Part shown: positions 25,517-35,566 of the stretch, one piece after another | Layout of the letters: each line of letters starts with the position of its first letter | Numbering within the stretch: position 1 is the stretch's first letter | DNA from: Nocardia panacis | Lineage (GTDB): Bacteria > Actinomycetota > Actinomycetes > Mycobacteriales > Mycobacteriaceae | DNA: 64,000 nucleotides | Reading direction: 5' to 3' | NCBI RefSeq assembly: GCF_003598715.1 | Contig: NZ_QZFU01000036.1 | Span: 1-64,000, forward strand | Notes under the pieces: model-generated | The model's database searches: none | Told to the model about the DNA's origin: nothing | What the model saw: the letters and a program-made list of their open reading frames with translations, nothing else | Translations under genes and position numbers: made by a program

Positions 25517-26935
25517 ATGCTGGACAGAGTGCGCACGATCGGCACACAATCGCGCAGGACAACGAGCATGCTGTTCTCGCGAGTGGGCAAGCGCTACAAC
25601 ACAATCAACCGCCGCGCAGGCCGGCTCGAGCTATTCCCGGCCGTCGGATTCGCGCTCAGCGCGGGTCTCGTGGTCGCTATTGGGGCCTACGGGCTCCTGC
25701 ATTGGGCCATACCGGCCAGCGAAGCGAAAGCGGCACCGATAGATATCACCCGTGTCGCGTTGACGATCGTCGCCGGAGTTGGCGGGGTAGTGGCATTGGT
25801 GATCGCCTACCGCCGCCAGCGTGATATCGAGCAGAGCAGATTCGTGGAACGCTTCGGTGCGGCGGCAAGCCAGCTCGGGGCGGCGGATGTCGCGGTGCGG
25901 ATCGCGGGGGTGTACGCGATGGCGGGCGCCGCCGACCAATCCGATGGCCTGCGTCGTCAGCAATGCATCGACGTCCTCTGCGGCTACCTGCGCCTGCCCT
26001 ACGTCCCCGACCATGGCAGCAGTGGCCGCACCAAGCTCGTGACCACCATCCCCCGTGCCGAAGGCGGTGAAACCGAGGAGCACGTCGAGTACCGGCAAAA
26101 CGATCGGGAGGTTCGCCGAACCATCCTCCGCGTCATCGCGGACCATCTGCTGACTGAAGCCGAATACTGCTGGTCGACAAGCAATTTCGACTTTCGCACC
26201 GCGCACCTCGAGGGAGTCGTCTTCGACGCCGTAACCTTTTCCGGCCTCGCGTGGTTCGACGAGGCGACGTTCGCCGGCCCTGCCCGGTTCGACAAGGCGA
26301 CTTTCGCCGGCCCCGCCGGGTTCGACAGGGCGACCTTCACCGGTCCCGCCGTATTCAACGGCGCGACCTTTTGCGACCGCACCCGATTCAGCGAAGTCAC
26401 ATTCAACGACCGCGCCGAGTTCCGAGGTGCGACGTTCAGAGCCGTCGCTGAGTTCTACAGAGCGACTTTCGACGGTCACGCCGAGCTCCGCGAGGCGACA
26501 TTCAACAATGCCGGGTTCTACAGGGCCACGTTCAACGGCCACGTTCGCTTCGACAAGGTGACCTTCAACGGCGGCCTGGTCTTCCATGCGACGACGTTCA
26601 ATGGTCACGCGGAGTTCCAACAGGCCACGTTCAGCCATGCGGTCGACTTCGGCAAGGCGATATTCAACGGGCGCGCCGGGTTCCGAGAGACGAAGCTCAA
26701 CGGCGATGCGCAGTTCGCCGAAGCCGTTTTCGACGGACCTGCCGACTTCGCGGGAGCCACATTCACAGGCCGGACAACTTTCCTGGACGCTGACTTCGGC
26801 TCCGAACAAGTGGTTTTCGACGGTCCCGCACGGTGGAGTCCGCCTGAGCCGGAGTTCGACTGGAGTCGAGGCGTCGGCGAGAAACCGGCGAATATCGAGC
26901 CGCAGGACTGGCCACGTGCCACAACAACCTCATGA
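25517..26935 (+). CDS. Membrane-anchored pentapeptide-type repeat protein
   Basis: 472 residues. Two hydrophobic helices (about 40-58, AVGFALSAGLVVAIGAYGLL; and 75-95, ALTIVAGVGGVVALVIAY) are followed by a soluble linker with QRDIEQSRFVERFGAAASQL. From about residue 238 there are sixteen consecutive 11-residue units of the form A-T-F-x-G-x-A-x-F-x-x, for example ATFAGPARFDK and ATFNGHVRFDK. Phe at two positions per unit and small residues between predict a right-handed beta-helix, the Pentapeptide_3-type fold. ATG 25517 is chosen; ATG 25568 is a second option. The role is unknown. Confidence 0.8.
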   Translation: MLDRVRTIGTQSRRTTSMLFSRVGKRYNTINRRAGRLELFPAVGFALSAGLVVAIGAYGLLHWAIPASEAKAAPIDITRVALTIVAGVGGVVALVIAYRRQRDIEQSRFVERFGAAASQLGAADVAVRIAGVYAMAGAADQSDGLRRQQCIDVLCGYLRLPYVPDHGSSGRTKLVTTIPRAEGGETEEHVEYRQNDREVRRTILRVIADHLLTEAEYCWSTSNFDFRTAHLEGVVFDAVTFSGLAWFDEATFAGPARFDKATFAGPAGFDRATFTGPAVFNGATFCDRTRFSEVTFNDRAEFRGATFRAVAEFYRATFDGHAELREATFNNAGFYRATFNGHVRFDKVTFNGGLVFHATTFNGHAEFQQATFSHAVDFGKAIFNGRAGFRETKLNGDAQFAEAVFDGPADFAGATFTGRTTFLDADFGSEQVVFDGPARWSPPEPEFDWSRGVGEKPANIEPQDWPRATTTS

Positions 26936-27170
26936 TGGAGACCCCGCCGGCGCCGGCGAAGTCTGCCACAACGGCTCGTCCGCATCAGCGACCCCTTTAG
27001 GTCGGCGAGGTAGACGCATCCAGAGGAATGCCTCCGGGCTTGTCGGCAGCCATCGCTCAACGCGCGTTCCCGGTTCGACTACCGAGCCTGCTGTATCGGG
27101 CTGTGAGGTTGTCCCGGCAGGGGATTCGGGCCTGCCTTTCGAATGTGCCTGTGCAGTAGCGTTGCCGGGC

Positions 27171-28619
27171 GTGTCCGATGCTTTTTTTGACAGGGTGTTC
27201 GCTGAGGTGACCGATCGGGATCCGGAGGTCCGCCGAGCAGGCTTGAAGCGGCTGGCGATCTGGCCCGGCTACATCAATTCCATTTTGACGCAGGTGCTGC
27301 GATACGAGGAGTATTCCTACGCTTGGTCGGATTGCGCCGACATGTTGAGCGAAGACCTCTGTGATGACAAGTTTTCCTTGGAACTCTTCGTCGATGACCT
27401 GATCGAGGCGCCGGACCAGGTCGTGTTCGATCGGTTGGCCGGTCTGCTCGGGCTACCGACTGGGACACGCCTACCCGGCTTCGCCATCGACGGTCACAGC
27501 GGTGCCTGCGTGCTCCCCGCGCCCGCTGTGTCAACCGACCTCCATCAACGGGTCGCCGTGCTGGTGACGCTGCTCGGAAGCCCCCTGAAGTCCGTGCGGC
27601 AGAACGCAGTGCGGTTCCTGGCCGCCCTCGGCCCCGGCGTCGCCCCGCTACTGCGCGCGATACGGAACACCCGGACGCCGGGTCGGCGCGCAGCGATCAG
27701 CGCGCTGGCGGAGTTGGATTGGACCGAACTGGACCCGGCCGACCAAATGTTGGCGCAGCGGCTGATTCGAGTCAAGCAACCCGGCGAAGTACCGCAGCCG
27801 GTGACTCCGCAGGGCGAGTGGTATGCGGTGCCAACGACCGACCAGGCGGCAGTGCTGGCCGCGTTCGATCTTCGGGACCCGATGCCGGTCACCATGCGGA
27901 TGGGGTTCGCGCCCTGGCAGCGGAACGGTCCATGGCGGCCGCTGCCCGAGTACCTCGGCTACGGCGTCACCGGTCAATACGGGCAGGTGTTCGTCACACC
28001 GGTCCTGGACGGGTGGACATTGGTATTCGCTGACAGCAGCGTGCTCGCCGCGGAGGAGAACCCAACCGAAGACGAAGTCGAGTTCGCGGCCGCGCATCGC
28101 CGCTGCGCCGAGTTGAGCCGCCACTTCGGCGCCGCGCACTGGTACCTCGAATCCGAGGACGGTGGATGTTTCGACCAGAGCGGATGGTGCATCGCCGCGA
28201 ACGGCGACATTGTGCGTTCCTGCTACTACGACTTCGATATCGACGGCGGCGTACGGATCGGCCCCGCAACCGAATCCGGATCACACCCGACCATCGACGA
28301 AACTCGGGCTTGGATAAACGAGAACAGCCAGGGAGGAGCCCCACTGGTGCGGCCGCGCTCCCGCGCATCGGAAATAGCGGAACTCATGGCCTCGCTGAAA
28401 GCCTCTCGCCCCGATTTCGCGTTCCGTCCCAGGGCTGAAGTGACCGACGACATCGACGACGAGCCGCTGGTATGGGAATTCCGGTCACTCGTGGTGGCCT
28501 CGCGACTTTCGGTGAACCCCAGAGCGCTGGGATCACATACCCGTGTCCAAGGCACCGGCGTCCTTGCCGTGCCCGCAGGCAAACCAGACACGAGACGCTA
28601 TGGCGCTCTGCCCATCTAA
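27171..28619 (+). CDS. Hypothetical protein with HEAT-like N-terminal region
   Basis: 482 residues from GTG 27171. The first ~240 residues contain helix pairs with a HEAT-like look (DRDPEVRRAGLKRLAIWPG, LLGSPLKSVRQNAVRFLAAL, TPGRRAAISALAELDW). The C-terminal part has a beta-rich Trp-containing domain (GFAPWQRNGPWRPLPEYLG, GWTLVFADSSVLAAEE, GGCFDQSGWCIAANGDI). It lies 235 bp after the pentapeptide gene with nothing recognisable between. No catalytic motif is visible. Confidence 0.7.
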   Translation: MSDAFFDRVFAEVTDRDPEVRRAGLKRLAIWPGYINSILTQVLRYEEYSYAWSDCADMLSEDLCDDKFSLELFVDDLIEAPDQVVFDRLAGLLGLPTGTRLPGFAIDGHSGACVLPAPAVSTDLHQRVAVLVTLLGSPLKSVRQNAVRFLAALGPGVAPLLRAIRNTRTPGRRAAISALAELDWTELDPADQMLAQRLIRVKQPGEVPQPVTPQGEWYAVPTTDQAAVLAAFDLRDPMPVTMRMGFAPWQRNGPWRPLPEYLGYGVTGQYGQVFVTPVLDGWTLVFADSSVLAAEENPTEDEVEFAAAHRRCAELSRHFGAAHWYLESEDGGCFDQSGWCIAANGDIVRSCYYDFDIDGGVRIGPATESGSHPTIDETRAWINENSQGGAPLVRPRSRASEIAELMASLKASRPDFAFRPRAEVTDDIDDEPLVWEFRSLVVASRLSVNPRALGSHTRVQGTGVLAVPAGKPDTRRYGALPI

Positions 28620-28771
28620 GGTTTCGCGGCCGGCAGCGACCTCGCGGACGGTTCTAGTCCTACCCCTCAGTCATAGCGAGCACGGGGTGTGGTGTGTCTG
28701 CGGCTGCCTTCGGGGGCGGACACGACGATCGTGCCTGTCATCGACCGAGGTCGTCGAGATGCGGCACCGAC

Positions 28772-29152
28772 TCACAGATTCGCCAGGCCTGCCAGCAGCG
28801 CCGGCGCCGGGAAGGTGCCCTGCATGGTCGCGGCACGAGCGTACCCGCGGTCGCGGGCGACCAACACGATCGCGGCTGCGGCCATCAACCCGCAACCCAT
28901 CAGGATCAGCGCCCAGCCTGCTTCCTCGCGCACTCGTAGCAATACCGTTCCCGAGAGGACGGCGATCGCGCGGAACAGGTTGTAGAAACCCTGATTGAAC
29001 GCCCACGGCCGGACAGCGGCCAGGTCGGCCTCGGAGACGCGAAAAACCTTGGAATACACCGCAGGTCGCGTGAACAGGACAGATTCGAGAACGAAGATGT
29101 AGAGATGCACGACCCCAGCGGCCGCGGCCAGTGTTTGTACGACTCCGAGCAT
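28772..29152 (-). CDS. DUF1304 family membrane protein
   Basis: 126 residues with four hydrophobic helices: VVQTLAAAAGVVHLYIFVLE at the N-terminus, AFNQGFYNLFRAIAVLSGTV, WALILMGCGLMAAAAIVLVA and a C-terminal PALLAGLAN. NQGFYNLF is the family signature. ATG 29152 is preferred because GGAGG lies five bases upstream; ATG 29170 is open too. Function unknown in general; inner-membrane location. Confidence 0.82.
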   Translation of the reverse strand: MLGVVQTLAAAAGVVHLYIFVLESVLFTRPAVYSKVFRVSEADLAAVRPWAFNQGFYNLFRAIAVLSGTVLLRVREEAGWALILMGCGLMAAAAIVLVARDRGYARAATMQGTFPAPALLAGLANL

Positions 29153-29337
29153 CGGACCTCCACTGAGCAAGCCTCCCGGTTACAGGGAGGCAAGTCCGCG
29201 TCATGCTACTCGGAGCAGCCCCGTACACACTGCCACCGGTGCGCGAACTGGGGCCGATCGCTGTCGGGCTCGAACTGTAGCCGATGGTGCGGATCGCCCC
29301 TCAACCGAACAACCAATTGACGCAGCACGTCCACCGC

Positions 29338-29938
29338 CTATCGATCGCGATGCGCAAAGCGTCGGCTCGTGGCAGCAGACCCACACCCGAGGCGGTGGGG
29401 TGGCGGTTCGGCAGTGCACGACCTTGGTGACGACCCGATCGAAGGGGCGGTCCGCGCGATGATCGTCGGACAGGGCCGGGAACGCGGCCTGATGGCGATG
29501 TCGTCGCGGATGAAACGCATCCGTTCGATGCCGTCGATATCGCGCTCGGTTCGTCGGTGTCCCAGTTGATGATTCGCACGCCATCAACCTGTTCGAGGTG
29601 AGTTCGGCGGCCGGGGGTGACGGCCGGGTCGACCGAGCGCAGCAGCCGGGGACCGATCTGTTCGGGTGACTCGTCGCGGAAGGTCAACGCCCACTTCGCG
29701 CAGCGATCGCATCAACTCCCCGTTGAGGTTTCCGAGGAATTGGCTTGTGTCTGCCCCTGGCCACGACATCGGCCAGAGCCGCTCGGACCGTGGGGAAATC
29801 GTCTTCGGCGCCGCGCGAGTCCTGTAGCGAAGCGAGCGTATTCGTACACGTGATGATCCATCGCGCTCGACGACCGAGGCAGACATTTCGCATTCGGCGA
29901 ACACACCAGGGTTGTCGTTCCCAGCGCTGTTGAAACAT
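29338..29938 (-). pseudogene. Multiply frameshifted gene of unknown family
   Basis: Four minus-strand frames in succession give one sensible protein: SLQDSRGAEDDFPTVRAALA, then QFLGNLNGELMRSLREVGVD, then FRDESPEQIGPRLLRSVDP through EQVDGVRIINWDTDE, then DIDGIERMRFIRDDIAIRP. The shifts lie near 29750, 29685 and 29560, each fixable by one base. I do not recognise the family. Upstream (29939-30660) nothing convincing is found apart from a GGA repeat. Confidence 0.45.
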
Positions 29939-30510
29939 CCCGCGTTCCCGCAGAATTCGACGCGGCTAGAGAAGCGAAATCTCTAATCGCTCGGTAGGAC
30001 CACGCCCCCACCGTAATTGAGGACCGTAGGGCAGACGCCGGAACCGTCCTGAATGCCGCCGTTTCGATCGGGAGACAGACATGGCTCTCGAAACCCGAAA
30101 CGTTGTGCGAGACAATCCCCGAAGAACTTCGCGCATGGAGCCGACACCGGGTCAGGGGTGATCGGGGCACTGCAGACCCTCGGCTGCGTCGCGCCATCCG
30201 TGGCGGGTCAACCACAGATGCACCAGTTCGGGGAGCCTGCCGACCGTCGGTGCGGGTCGCGGCGGGTTCGCCGCCGTCGGTGCCTGCCCGCCACGCGACG
30301 GACCGCACCGACCGGTCATCGGAGCCGGCACGGAGGGGCACCCGGCGACACCGGACCGTGAACGGTGTCCGGACACGCCGATGCGACGCGGCCGGGTGGC
30401 ATCGGAGCGCGGCACCGCCGACCGTCGGACGCGCGCAACGTCTTTCGTCGAACCCTCCGGTCGCGGAGCGTAGTCGGGGGTTCGGGCGTGCCAGGGCGGT
30501 ATCCGCGCGA

Positions 30511-30537
30511 GGAGGAGGAGGAGGAGGAGGAGGAGGA
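30511..30537 (+). repeat. (GGA)9 trinucleotide repeat
   Basis: Nine uninterrupted GGA units in the 720-bp stretch 29939-30660, which otherwise holds no supported gene. Such runs can vary in length by slippage. It is about 125 bp downstream of the kinase gene stop. Confidence 0.8.
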
Positions 30538-30660
30538 ACCCGCGTGTGCATCGATCATGGCGAATGGCGGCCACGAAGAAGACTCCGACGGATTTCGGGC
30601 CGGACGCGAGATCGGCACGGCCGGAACACCGTCGGGTCCGATTCCGTCGCGGCCGGGTGT

Positions 30661-32310
30661 CTAGAGGGTGGTCTGTCTCCACCACGGCAGCAGGGGTTCA
30701 TAGTCGTGCTGGTGGGCGTAGATCACGATGTGGGCGCGGGGTAAATCGGGGGCGAAGGTGACCGCCAGTTTCTCGTCCCGCAGATCCGACGGCGGATGGG
30801 TCCGCAGGGGATCGGACCAGGTACGCACGAACGTCTCCGTCTCGTCCTTGACGATCAGGGTCGGGCGCGCGGCCAGTGTGTTCACCGCGGCCTGCGCCGC
30901 GGTGGCCGTGGCGAACACCGCGATGATGTATCGGCGCTCTACCGCGCCAGGGAGTCTCTGGTTGCACACCCAGCGCCCCACCGCGTCGATATGGCCGAGG
31001 AAATCTTCGTTCGCGGCGCGACCGTCGGCCAACCCCGTGCAGTCCGCTCCCGATGGCGCGATGCCCATGAAGTTCCCGTCGTCGTTTTGCGGCAGCAGGG
31101 TGGGGAACAACGCCCTGGTCGCGTTGATCTTCTCATTCGCCGCCGATCTGGCGGACTCCGCCGCGGCGTAGGAGGCATGGATGGCAGCAGCATCGGGAGT
31201 GGTCGACCTCGCGGCGGCCGGCGCGCCACTGCCGCCGTCGCGGGAAGTCGACGTCGCGGCCACCACCACGACCGCGGCCACCACCGCGAGCACCGCCGCC
31301 GCGAGCACAGCCCGCGACCGCGATCGGGAACCCTTCGTCGGCGTCTTCCCGACCGGAGCCGGCGACGCGGGAGCCGGGGCTGGGTCGGATGCCCGCACCG
31401 TCGGCGCGGGCGGGGCAGAGACGTTGAGCACGGTGGGTGCGGACCTGGCCGAGATCGCCTCCGGCACCGTCGTCTCCGGGCGGGACACCGCCGCGCGGGC
31501 AGCAGCGGCGAACTCCCCGCACGACGGGTATCGGTCCTCGGGGCGTTTGGCCAGCGCGCGCACCAAGACCGCGTCCAGTCCCGCAGGCAGGTCGGGACGT
31601 ACGGCGGTGATCGGGGGCGGCGGTAGTTGCAGATGACCGGTGATGATCTGCACCGGATCGGGCGCGTCGAACGGACCGCCCCCTGTCAGCAACCGGAACA
31701 GGCTGCACGCCAAGGAGTATTGATCCGAGGCGGGCACCACCCGCCCCGTCGTCATCTGCTCCGGCGACGCGTAGGTCAGGGTCGCGGTGAACACACCGGT
31801 CCGCGTCAACCGTGCCGCGTCGGCACGCAGCCGCGCGATCCCGAAGTCCGCCAACAACACTCGCGGTGGCACCCCGGCCGTCGACGGGCGTTCGAGCAGG
31901 ATGTTCGCCGGCTTCACATCCCGGTGCAGCATCCCTCGCCCGTGGGCGTAATCCAGTGCGGCGGCGACGGATTCGACGACATGAACGACCAGCCCGACCG
32001 CCGTGGCCCCCTGGTCGAGACGGGTCGCGTCGTGGCCGTCGACGTACTGCATGGTCATCCACAACCGGCCGTCCTGCTCTCCCCGGTCGAGCACCGCCAC
32101 GATACCGACGTGCTCGAGCCGGGCGACCAGATCGGCTTCGCGTTCGAAACGGGCACGAACCTCTGTGTCGGACAACAGATCCCGATTCAACAGCTTCAGC
32201 GCGACCAGTTTCGGCAACCGCGGATGCCACGCCCGGTACACCTCCCCCATCCCTCCCCGCCCCAACAACCCCTCGATCCTGTATCCGGCGAACACATCCC
32301 CGCGCTCCAC
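30661..32310 (-). CDS. Receptor-type Ser/Thr protein kinase (PknB-like)
   Basis: About 549 residues. Kinase domain at 5-265: glycine loop LLGRGGMGEVYRA, Lys in VALKLLNRDLL, catalytic LHRDVKPANILL, DFG in LADFGIARL and TYASPEQM. A Pro/Ala/Thr-rich juxtamembrane linker, one membrane helix (AVLAAAVLAVVAAVVVVAA, near 340-360) and an extracellular domain with a Cys pair (GADCTGLADG, WVCNQRLPG) follow. The sensor domain is of the type seen in PknH-like kinases. GTG 32310 fits best: AGGAAAGG lies upstream and the kinase fold starts at once. It is monocistronic. Ligand and targets are unknown. Confidence 0.88.
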   Translation of the reverse strand: MERGDVFAGYRIEGLLGRGGMGEVYRAWHPRLPKLVALKLLNRDLLSDTEVRARFEREADLVARLEHVGIVAVLDRGEQDGRLWMTMQYVDGHDATRLDQGATAVGLVVHVVESVAAALDYAHGRGMLHRDVKPANILLERPSTAGVPPRVLLADFGIARLRADAARLTRTGVFTATLTYASPEQMTTGRVVPASDQYSLACSLFRLLTGGGPFDAPDPVQIITGHLQLPPPPITAVRPDLPAGLDAVLVRALAKRPEDRYPSCGEFAAAARAAVSRPETTVPEAISARSAPTVLNVSAPPAPTVRASDPAPAPASPAPVGKTPTKGSRSRSRAVLAAAVLAVVAAVVVVAATSTSRDGGSGAPAAARSTTPDAAAIHASYAAAESARSAANEKINATRALFPTLLPQNDDGNFMGIAPSGADCTGLADGRAANEDFLGHIDAVGRWVCNQRLPGAVERRYIIAVFATATAAQAAVNTLAARPTLIVKDETETFVRTWSDPLRTHPPSDLRDEKLAVTFAPDLPRAHIVIYAHQHDYEPLLPWWRQTTL

Positions 32311-32433
32311 CAAGCCCCTTTCCTCAGACAAGCCGAAAACCACGCGCAGCCTAGCCGAAACCACCACCGCCACCCGTTCCCCGCATTGAACCTTCCACAG
32401 TCACCGGCCGACACCCGTACTGGACCTGCGCGG

Positions 32434-33108
32434 TCAGCTCGGCTTCGCGTACCGGGCCGCGCCGGACCAGTCGATCATCACGCAGGCCTCGTCACCGAGG
32501 ACCCAGGCGTCGTGGCCGGGTGGGCAGAACAGGTAGTCGCCGGGGCCGATGTCGTTCTCGGTGCCGTCGTCCATGCGGATCCGCATCCGGCCGGAGAGGC
32601 AGTAGCCCGAGTGCATGGCCTGGCAGCTGTCGGTTCCGGCGATGGGCTTGACGTGTCGCGACCACTGCCAACCCGGTTCGAATACGGCGCGGCCGACCGG
32701 ACCGTGTGGCGTCTCCACCAGGTCCATGCGGCCTGCTCCGGCTTCGAATGGCCGTGTCTCGTCCGGGGTGTGGAAACTTCGCACGACCAGGCTCCGTGCC
32801 TGACCGTCGGACATATCGTCTTCGCGCAGCAGGTCGAGATTGCGGAAGACCGCCGGGCCGTCACAGAGTATGGCGATTTCCTCGGCGAACCGCGTCGTCT
32901 CGGGAAGATCGGAATTCTGCATCGCCTCGGTGTAGGAGGGAAATTCGACCATCTGCAGATACGTGTCCGCACGATCGCGATCCTTGGTCTCCATACCGCG
33001 CAGAGCTGTGCGTTTGCCCGCCGTCGCGGCGAGCCAGGCATCGAGCTTCTCGTTGAACTCATCGATGTGGGTGGTCGTGAACTCGATCGCCTGAACAAAC
33101 CTGGTCAT
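32434..33108 (-). CDS. Cupin domain protein with N-terminal ABM-like domain
   Basis: 224 residues. Residues 1-100 (FVQAIEFTTTHIDEFNEKL, RADTYLQMVEFPSYTEAMQN) look like a ferredoxin-like antibiotic-monooxygenase or stress-response barrel. Residues 120-224 form a cupin: EPGWQWSRHVKPIAG, CQAMHSGYCLSGRMRIRM, GPGDYLFCPPGHDAWVL. The second His of the metal site is in MHSGY. ATG 33108 follows AAGGAG. The function is not known; a small oxygenase or sensor is possible. Confidence 0.75.
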   Translation of the reverse strand: MTRFVQAIEFTTTHIDEFNEKLDAWLAATAGKRTALRGMETKDRDRADTYLQMVEFPSYTEAMQNSDLPETTRFAEEIAILCDGPAVFRNLDLLREDDMSDGQARSLVVRSFHTPDETRPFEAGAGRMDLVETPHGPVGRAVFEPGWQWSRHVKPIAGTDSCQAMHSGYCLSGRMRIRMDDGTENDIGPGDYLFCPPGHDAWVLGDEACVMIDWSGAARYAKPS

Positions 33109-33540
33109 AGCTGGGACTCCTTTGAAGAAAGACACCCCGGCCAGAACGATACTCCGCGATAGCTGGATAGGTGCTGATTCCGGTGTCCGGATTCCACCCG
33201 GGGTGCTGTTCGGTCTCTGACTCTGCCCCGATGCACGTTTACCGACCTCGAGCCGGGCTTTCGGTCGCGAGCCCACGCGGTCGGGCCGAACCCCGTCCCG
33301 TCTAGATCGGACAGCACGATCCGGCCTGACTCCTCGTTCAGCAGCGGGCTTCCCGTGTGGGGGTCGCGATGGGTCGTGTGGCTCCACCTCGAGGTGGAGA
33401 CGCGACCTGTGGAACGACCAGCGGCAGGAGCATGTGCTCGGCGGGAGCACACGCCGGTTCGTCGCTTGACGAGCGAAGCGCGTCACTGCGACTTCCGAGC
33501 ACGCTACGATCGGCTCTCGATTCGAGTCCGAGGAGGTCCG

Positions 33541-34122
33541 ATGGCGAAAGAAGTTGTTCTACAGTCGTTTTCCGGTGAACAGGCCCGCACGATCCGCAGC
33601 ACGATCGCCGACGTGCAGGCCCGCGGATACGTCGATGCCATCGCCACCGGCAACCCGTTCGAGTCCACCGAGGCGTTCATGGACCGCTTCGACGTCTATT
33701 CGGCCATGCCGGGCTTCTCAATGGTCCTGGCCACCATCGATACCGAACCGGTCGGCCAGATATTCGGTTGGCCGCTCGCCACCGACACCACGTGGTGGAC
33801 CGGCCTCGACCTCGACTCGGGACAACCCGAATCCGGTGAATTCGCCGTAGAGGACGGAACCAGAACGTTCGGGCTCAGCGAACTCATGGTCGACAAGTTG
33901 TACACCGGCCGCGGCATCGCCGGAACACTGTTCCGGGGCCTGCTCGCCGACCGCCACGAGCAGCGAGTCACCTGGCTGGTCAATCCCACCAACTCCGCGT
34001 ACGCCATCTACCGGCACTGGGGAGCACGACGCGTCGGCACACTCCAACCCACCTGGAACGGCGCCCCACGCTTCGACGTACTCATCGTCGACCTCCCACT
34101 CTCGCCCCCCTCCGGCGGCTGA
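33541..34122 (+). CDS. GNAT family N-acetyltransferase-like protein
   Basis: 193 residues. The late part carries LSELMVDKLYTGRGIAGTLF, close to the acetyl-CoA loop (R/Q-x-x-G-x-G/A), then VTWLVNPTNSAYAIYRHWGA, the usual GNAT beta-6/helix-4 end. ATG 33541 follows GAGGAGG. Substrate unknown. Confidence 0.75.
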   Translation: MAKEVVLQSFSGEQARTIRSTIADVQARGYVDAIATGNPFESTEAFMDRFDVYSAMPGFSMVLATIDTEPVGQIFGWPLATDTTWWTGLDLDSGQPESGEFAVEDGTRTFGLSELMVDKLYTGRGIAGTLFRGLLADRHEQRVTWLVNPTNSAYAIYRHWGARRVGTLQPTWNGAPRFDVLIVDLPLSPPSGG

Positions 34123-34531
34123 TCCGGAGTCCTACCCGTCATCGTGGGAATGCGCCGAGCAGGCGAGGAACCGGCGAGTTGCGTCGTCGGTGACCGCAGT
34201 GGCCGGATTCCGCACGGCCGGTGCGGGTTCCGGGTGCCCTAATACATCGTCCTGCACCGCGCCCCCTCGATGTCCTCGGCTCACTACGCACGCGACGGCC
34301 GCCATCATCGCCGGCGATCCGGCAAATCCTGCTCGACCATTCTGCTCGCGGATCTGGATGCCCCGCGCAAACAGCGCAACACCCCTGCCCCGGCTCTATC
34401 AGCACTTGATCGACGAACACGGCATAGGTTTCCCATCCGGTGGTGGTGGGCCATGTGGTGTTTCCTGCCCGATGGTCACCTTGTGATCGGGTTGCGCGGT
34501 TGGTCGCTGCGGGTGGCACTATGACACTGAT
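34123..34531. other. Gap without a supported gene
   Basis: About 410 bp. Several short frames are open on both strands but none has a start with ribosome binding site, homology I recognise or consistent coding bias. The right end would contain the promoter of the ADP-ribosylglycohydrolase gene. Confidence 0.5.
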
Positions 34532-35440
34532 ATGTCAATGGTTTCCGAGGTCGTTCGTGACAGTCTCGATGGTCTGTCGGTCGGCGACGCGCTGGGTGCT
34601 CAGTTCTTCGTGCCAGGTCGTTCCCTGCCCGATCTTCTCGCTGGTCGACCGCCCGCGCCGCCGTGGCAGTGGACCGACGATACCGAGATGGCCTGTTCGG
34701 TATACCTGGAGGTCCGGGACCGAGGGCATATCGACCGCGACGCACTGGCAGCGGCCTTCGCCGACCGCTGCGAACCCTACCGGGGCTACGGCGCAGGCAC
34801 GGTCGTGGTGCTGCACGAGATCCGCGACGGGCGTCCCTGGACCGACGCCGCGGGCGCGGTTTTCGGCGGGCGCGGCTCCTGGGGCAACGGAGCCGCGATG
34901 CGTGTCACCCCTCTCGGTGCGCATTTCGCCGGAGATCCCGACCGTGCCGCAGCGCAGGCCGCGTTGTCGGCCGAGGTGACACATCAGCATCCCGAAGCGA
35001 TTGTCGGCGCCATGGTGGTCGCTGTCGCGGCGAGTCATGCTGCGGCCACTCGTGGAAATCCCTGCCCGCCGGGCGAATTGCTGCAGGTGGTCGAGCCTTA
35101 TCTGATCGACGGACGGACCGCGGCAGGTGTCCGCCGCGCTCGGAGGCTGCTGGGTCGGTCGGTTGCCGAAGCCGCGCACGAACTCGGCAACGGAGCAGCG
35201 GTCAGTGCGCAGGACACCGTGCCGTTCACCCTGTGGGCCGCCGCCACCTTTCTCGACGACTATCCCGCAGCTATCACCGCGTGCATCGAGGCCGGTGGCG
35301 ATGCGGACACAACCGCCGCGATCGTCGGTGGAATCGTGGCGGCGCACACCGGAATCGGTGCCCGAGGCAGGATCTGTGGAATACCCGAGCAGTGGCTGTC
35401 GGCACGAGAGCCACTGCCACCCTGGTCACGGGATTCGTGA
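34532..35440 (+). CDS. ADP-ribosylglycohydrolase family protein
   Basis: 302 residues. The metal-binding motifs of the ARH fold are present: GLSVGDALGAQFF near residue 14, QWTDDTEMACSVYLE near 46 and EAGGDADTTAAIVGGI near 253. These bind two Mg2+ and ADP-ribose. Members remove ADP-ribose from Arg, from nitrogenase reductase or from nucleic acid. No toxin partner (such as an ADP-ribosyltransferase) is adjacent, so a housekeeping or defence role cannot be chosen. Confidence 0.9.
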   Translation: MSMVSEVVRDSLDGLSVGDALGAQFFVPGRSLPDLLAGRPPAPPWQWTDDTEMACSVYLEVRDRGHIDRDALAAAFADRCEPYRGYGAGTVVVLHEIRDGRPWTDAAGAVFGGRGSWGNGAAMRVTPLGAHFAGDPDRAAAQAALSAEVTHQHPEAIVGAMVVAVAASHAAATRGNPCPPGELLQVVEPYLIDGRTAAGVRRARRLLGRSVAEAAHELGNGAAVSAQDTVPFTLWAAATFLDDYPAAITACIEAGGDADTTAAIVGGIVAAHTGIGARGRICGIPEQWLSAREPLPPWSRDS

Positions 35441-35566
35441 TCGCCGACAGTCCGGTAGCTAACACGTATGCGGCGTTGTCATCGGCAGGGTGCGCGATCA
35501 ACGACTGGTAGACCGCGATCGGATGCGGGCTCCGCCGGTCGGTGGTGTTGCGAGGCGGTCTCGGGT

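Noticed and set aside
31627..33162. 511-codon plus frame opposite the kinase and cupin genes
   Set aside because: High-GC antisense shadow; His/Pro/Arg-rich, with no start signal or motif.
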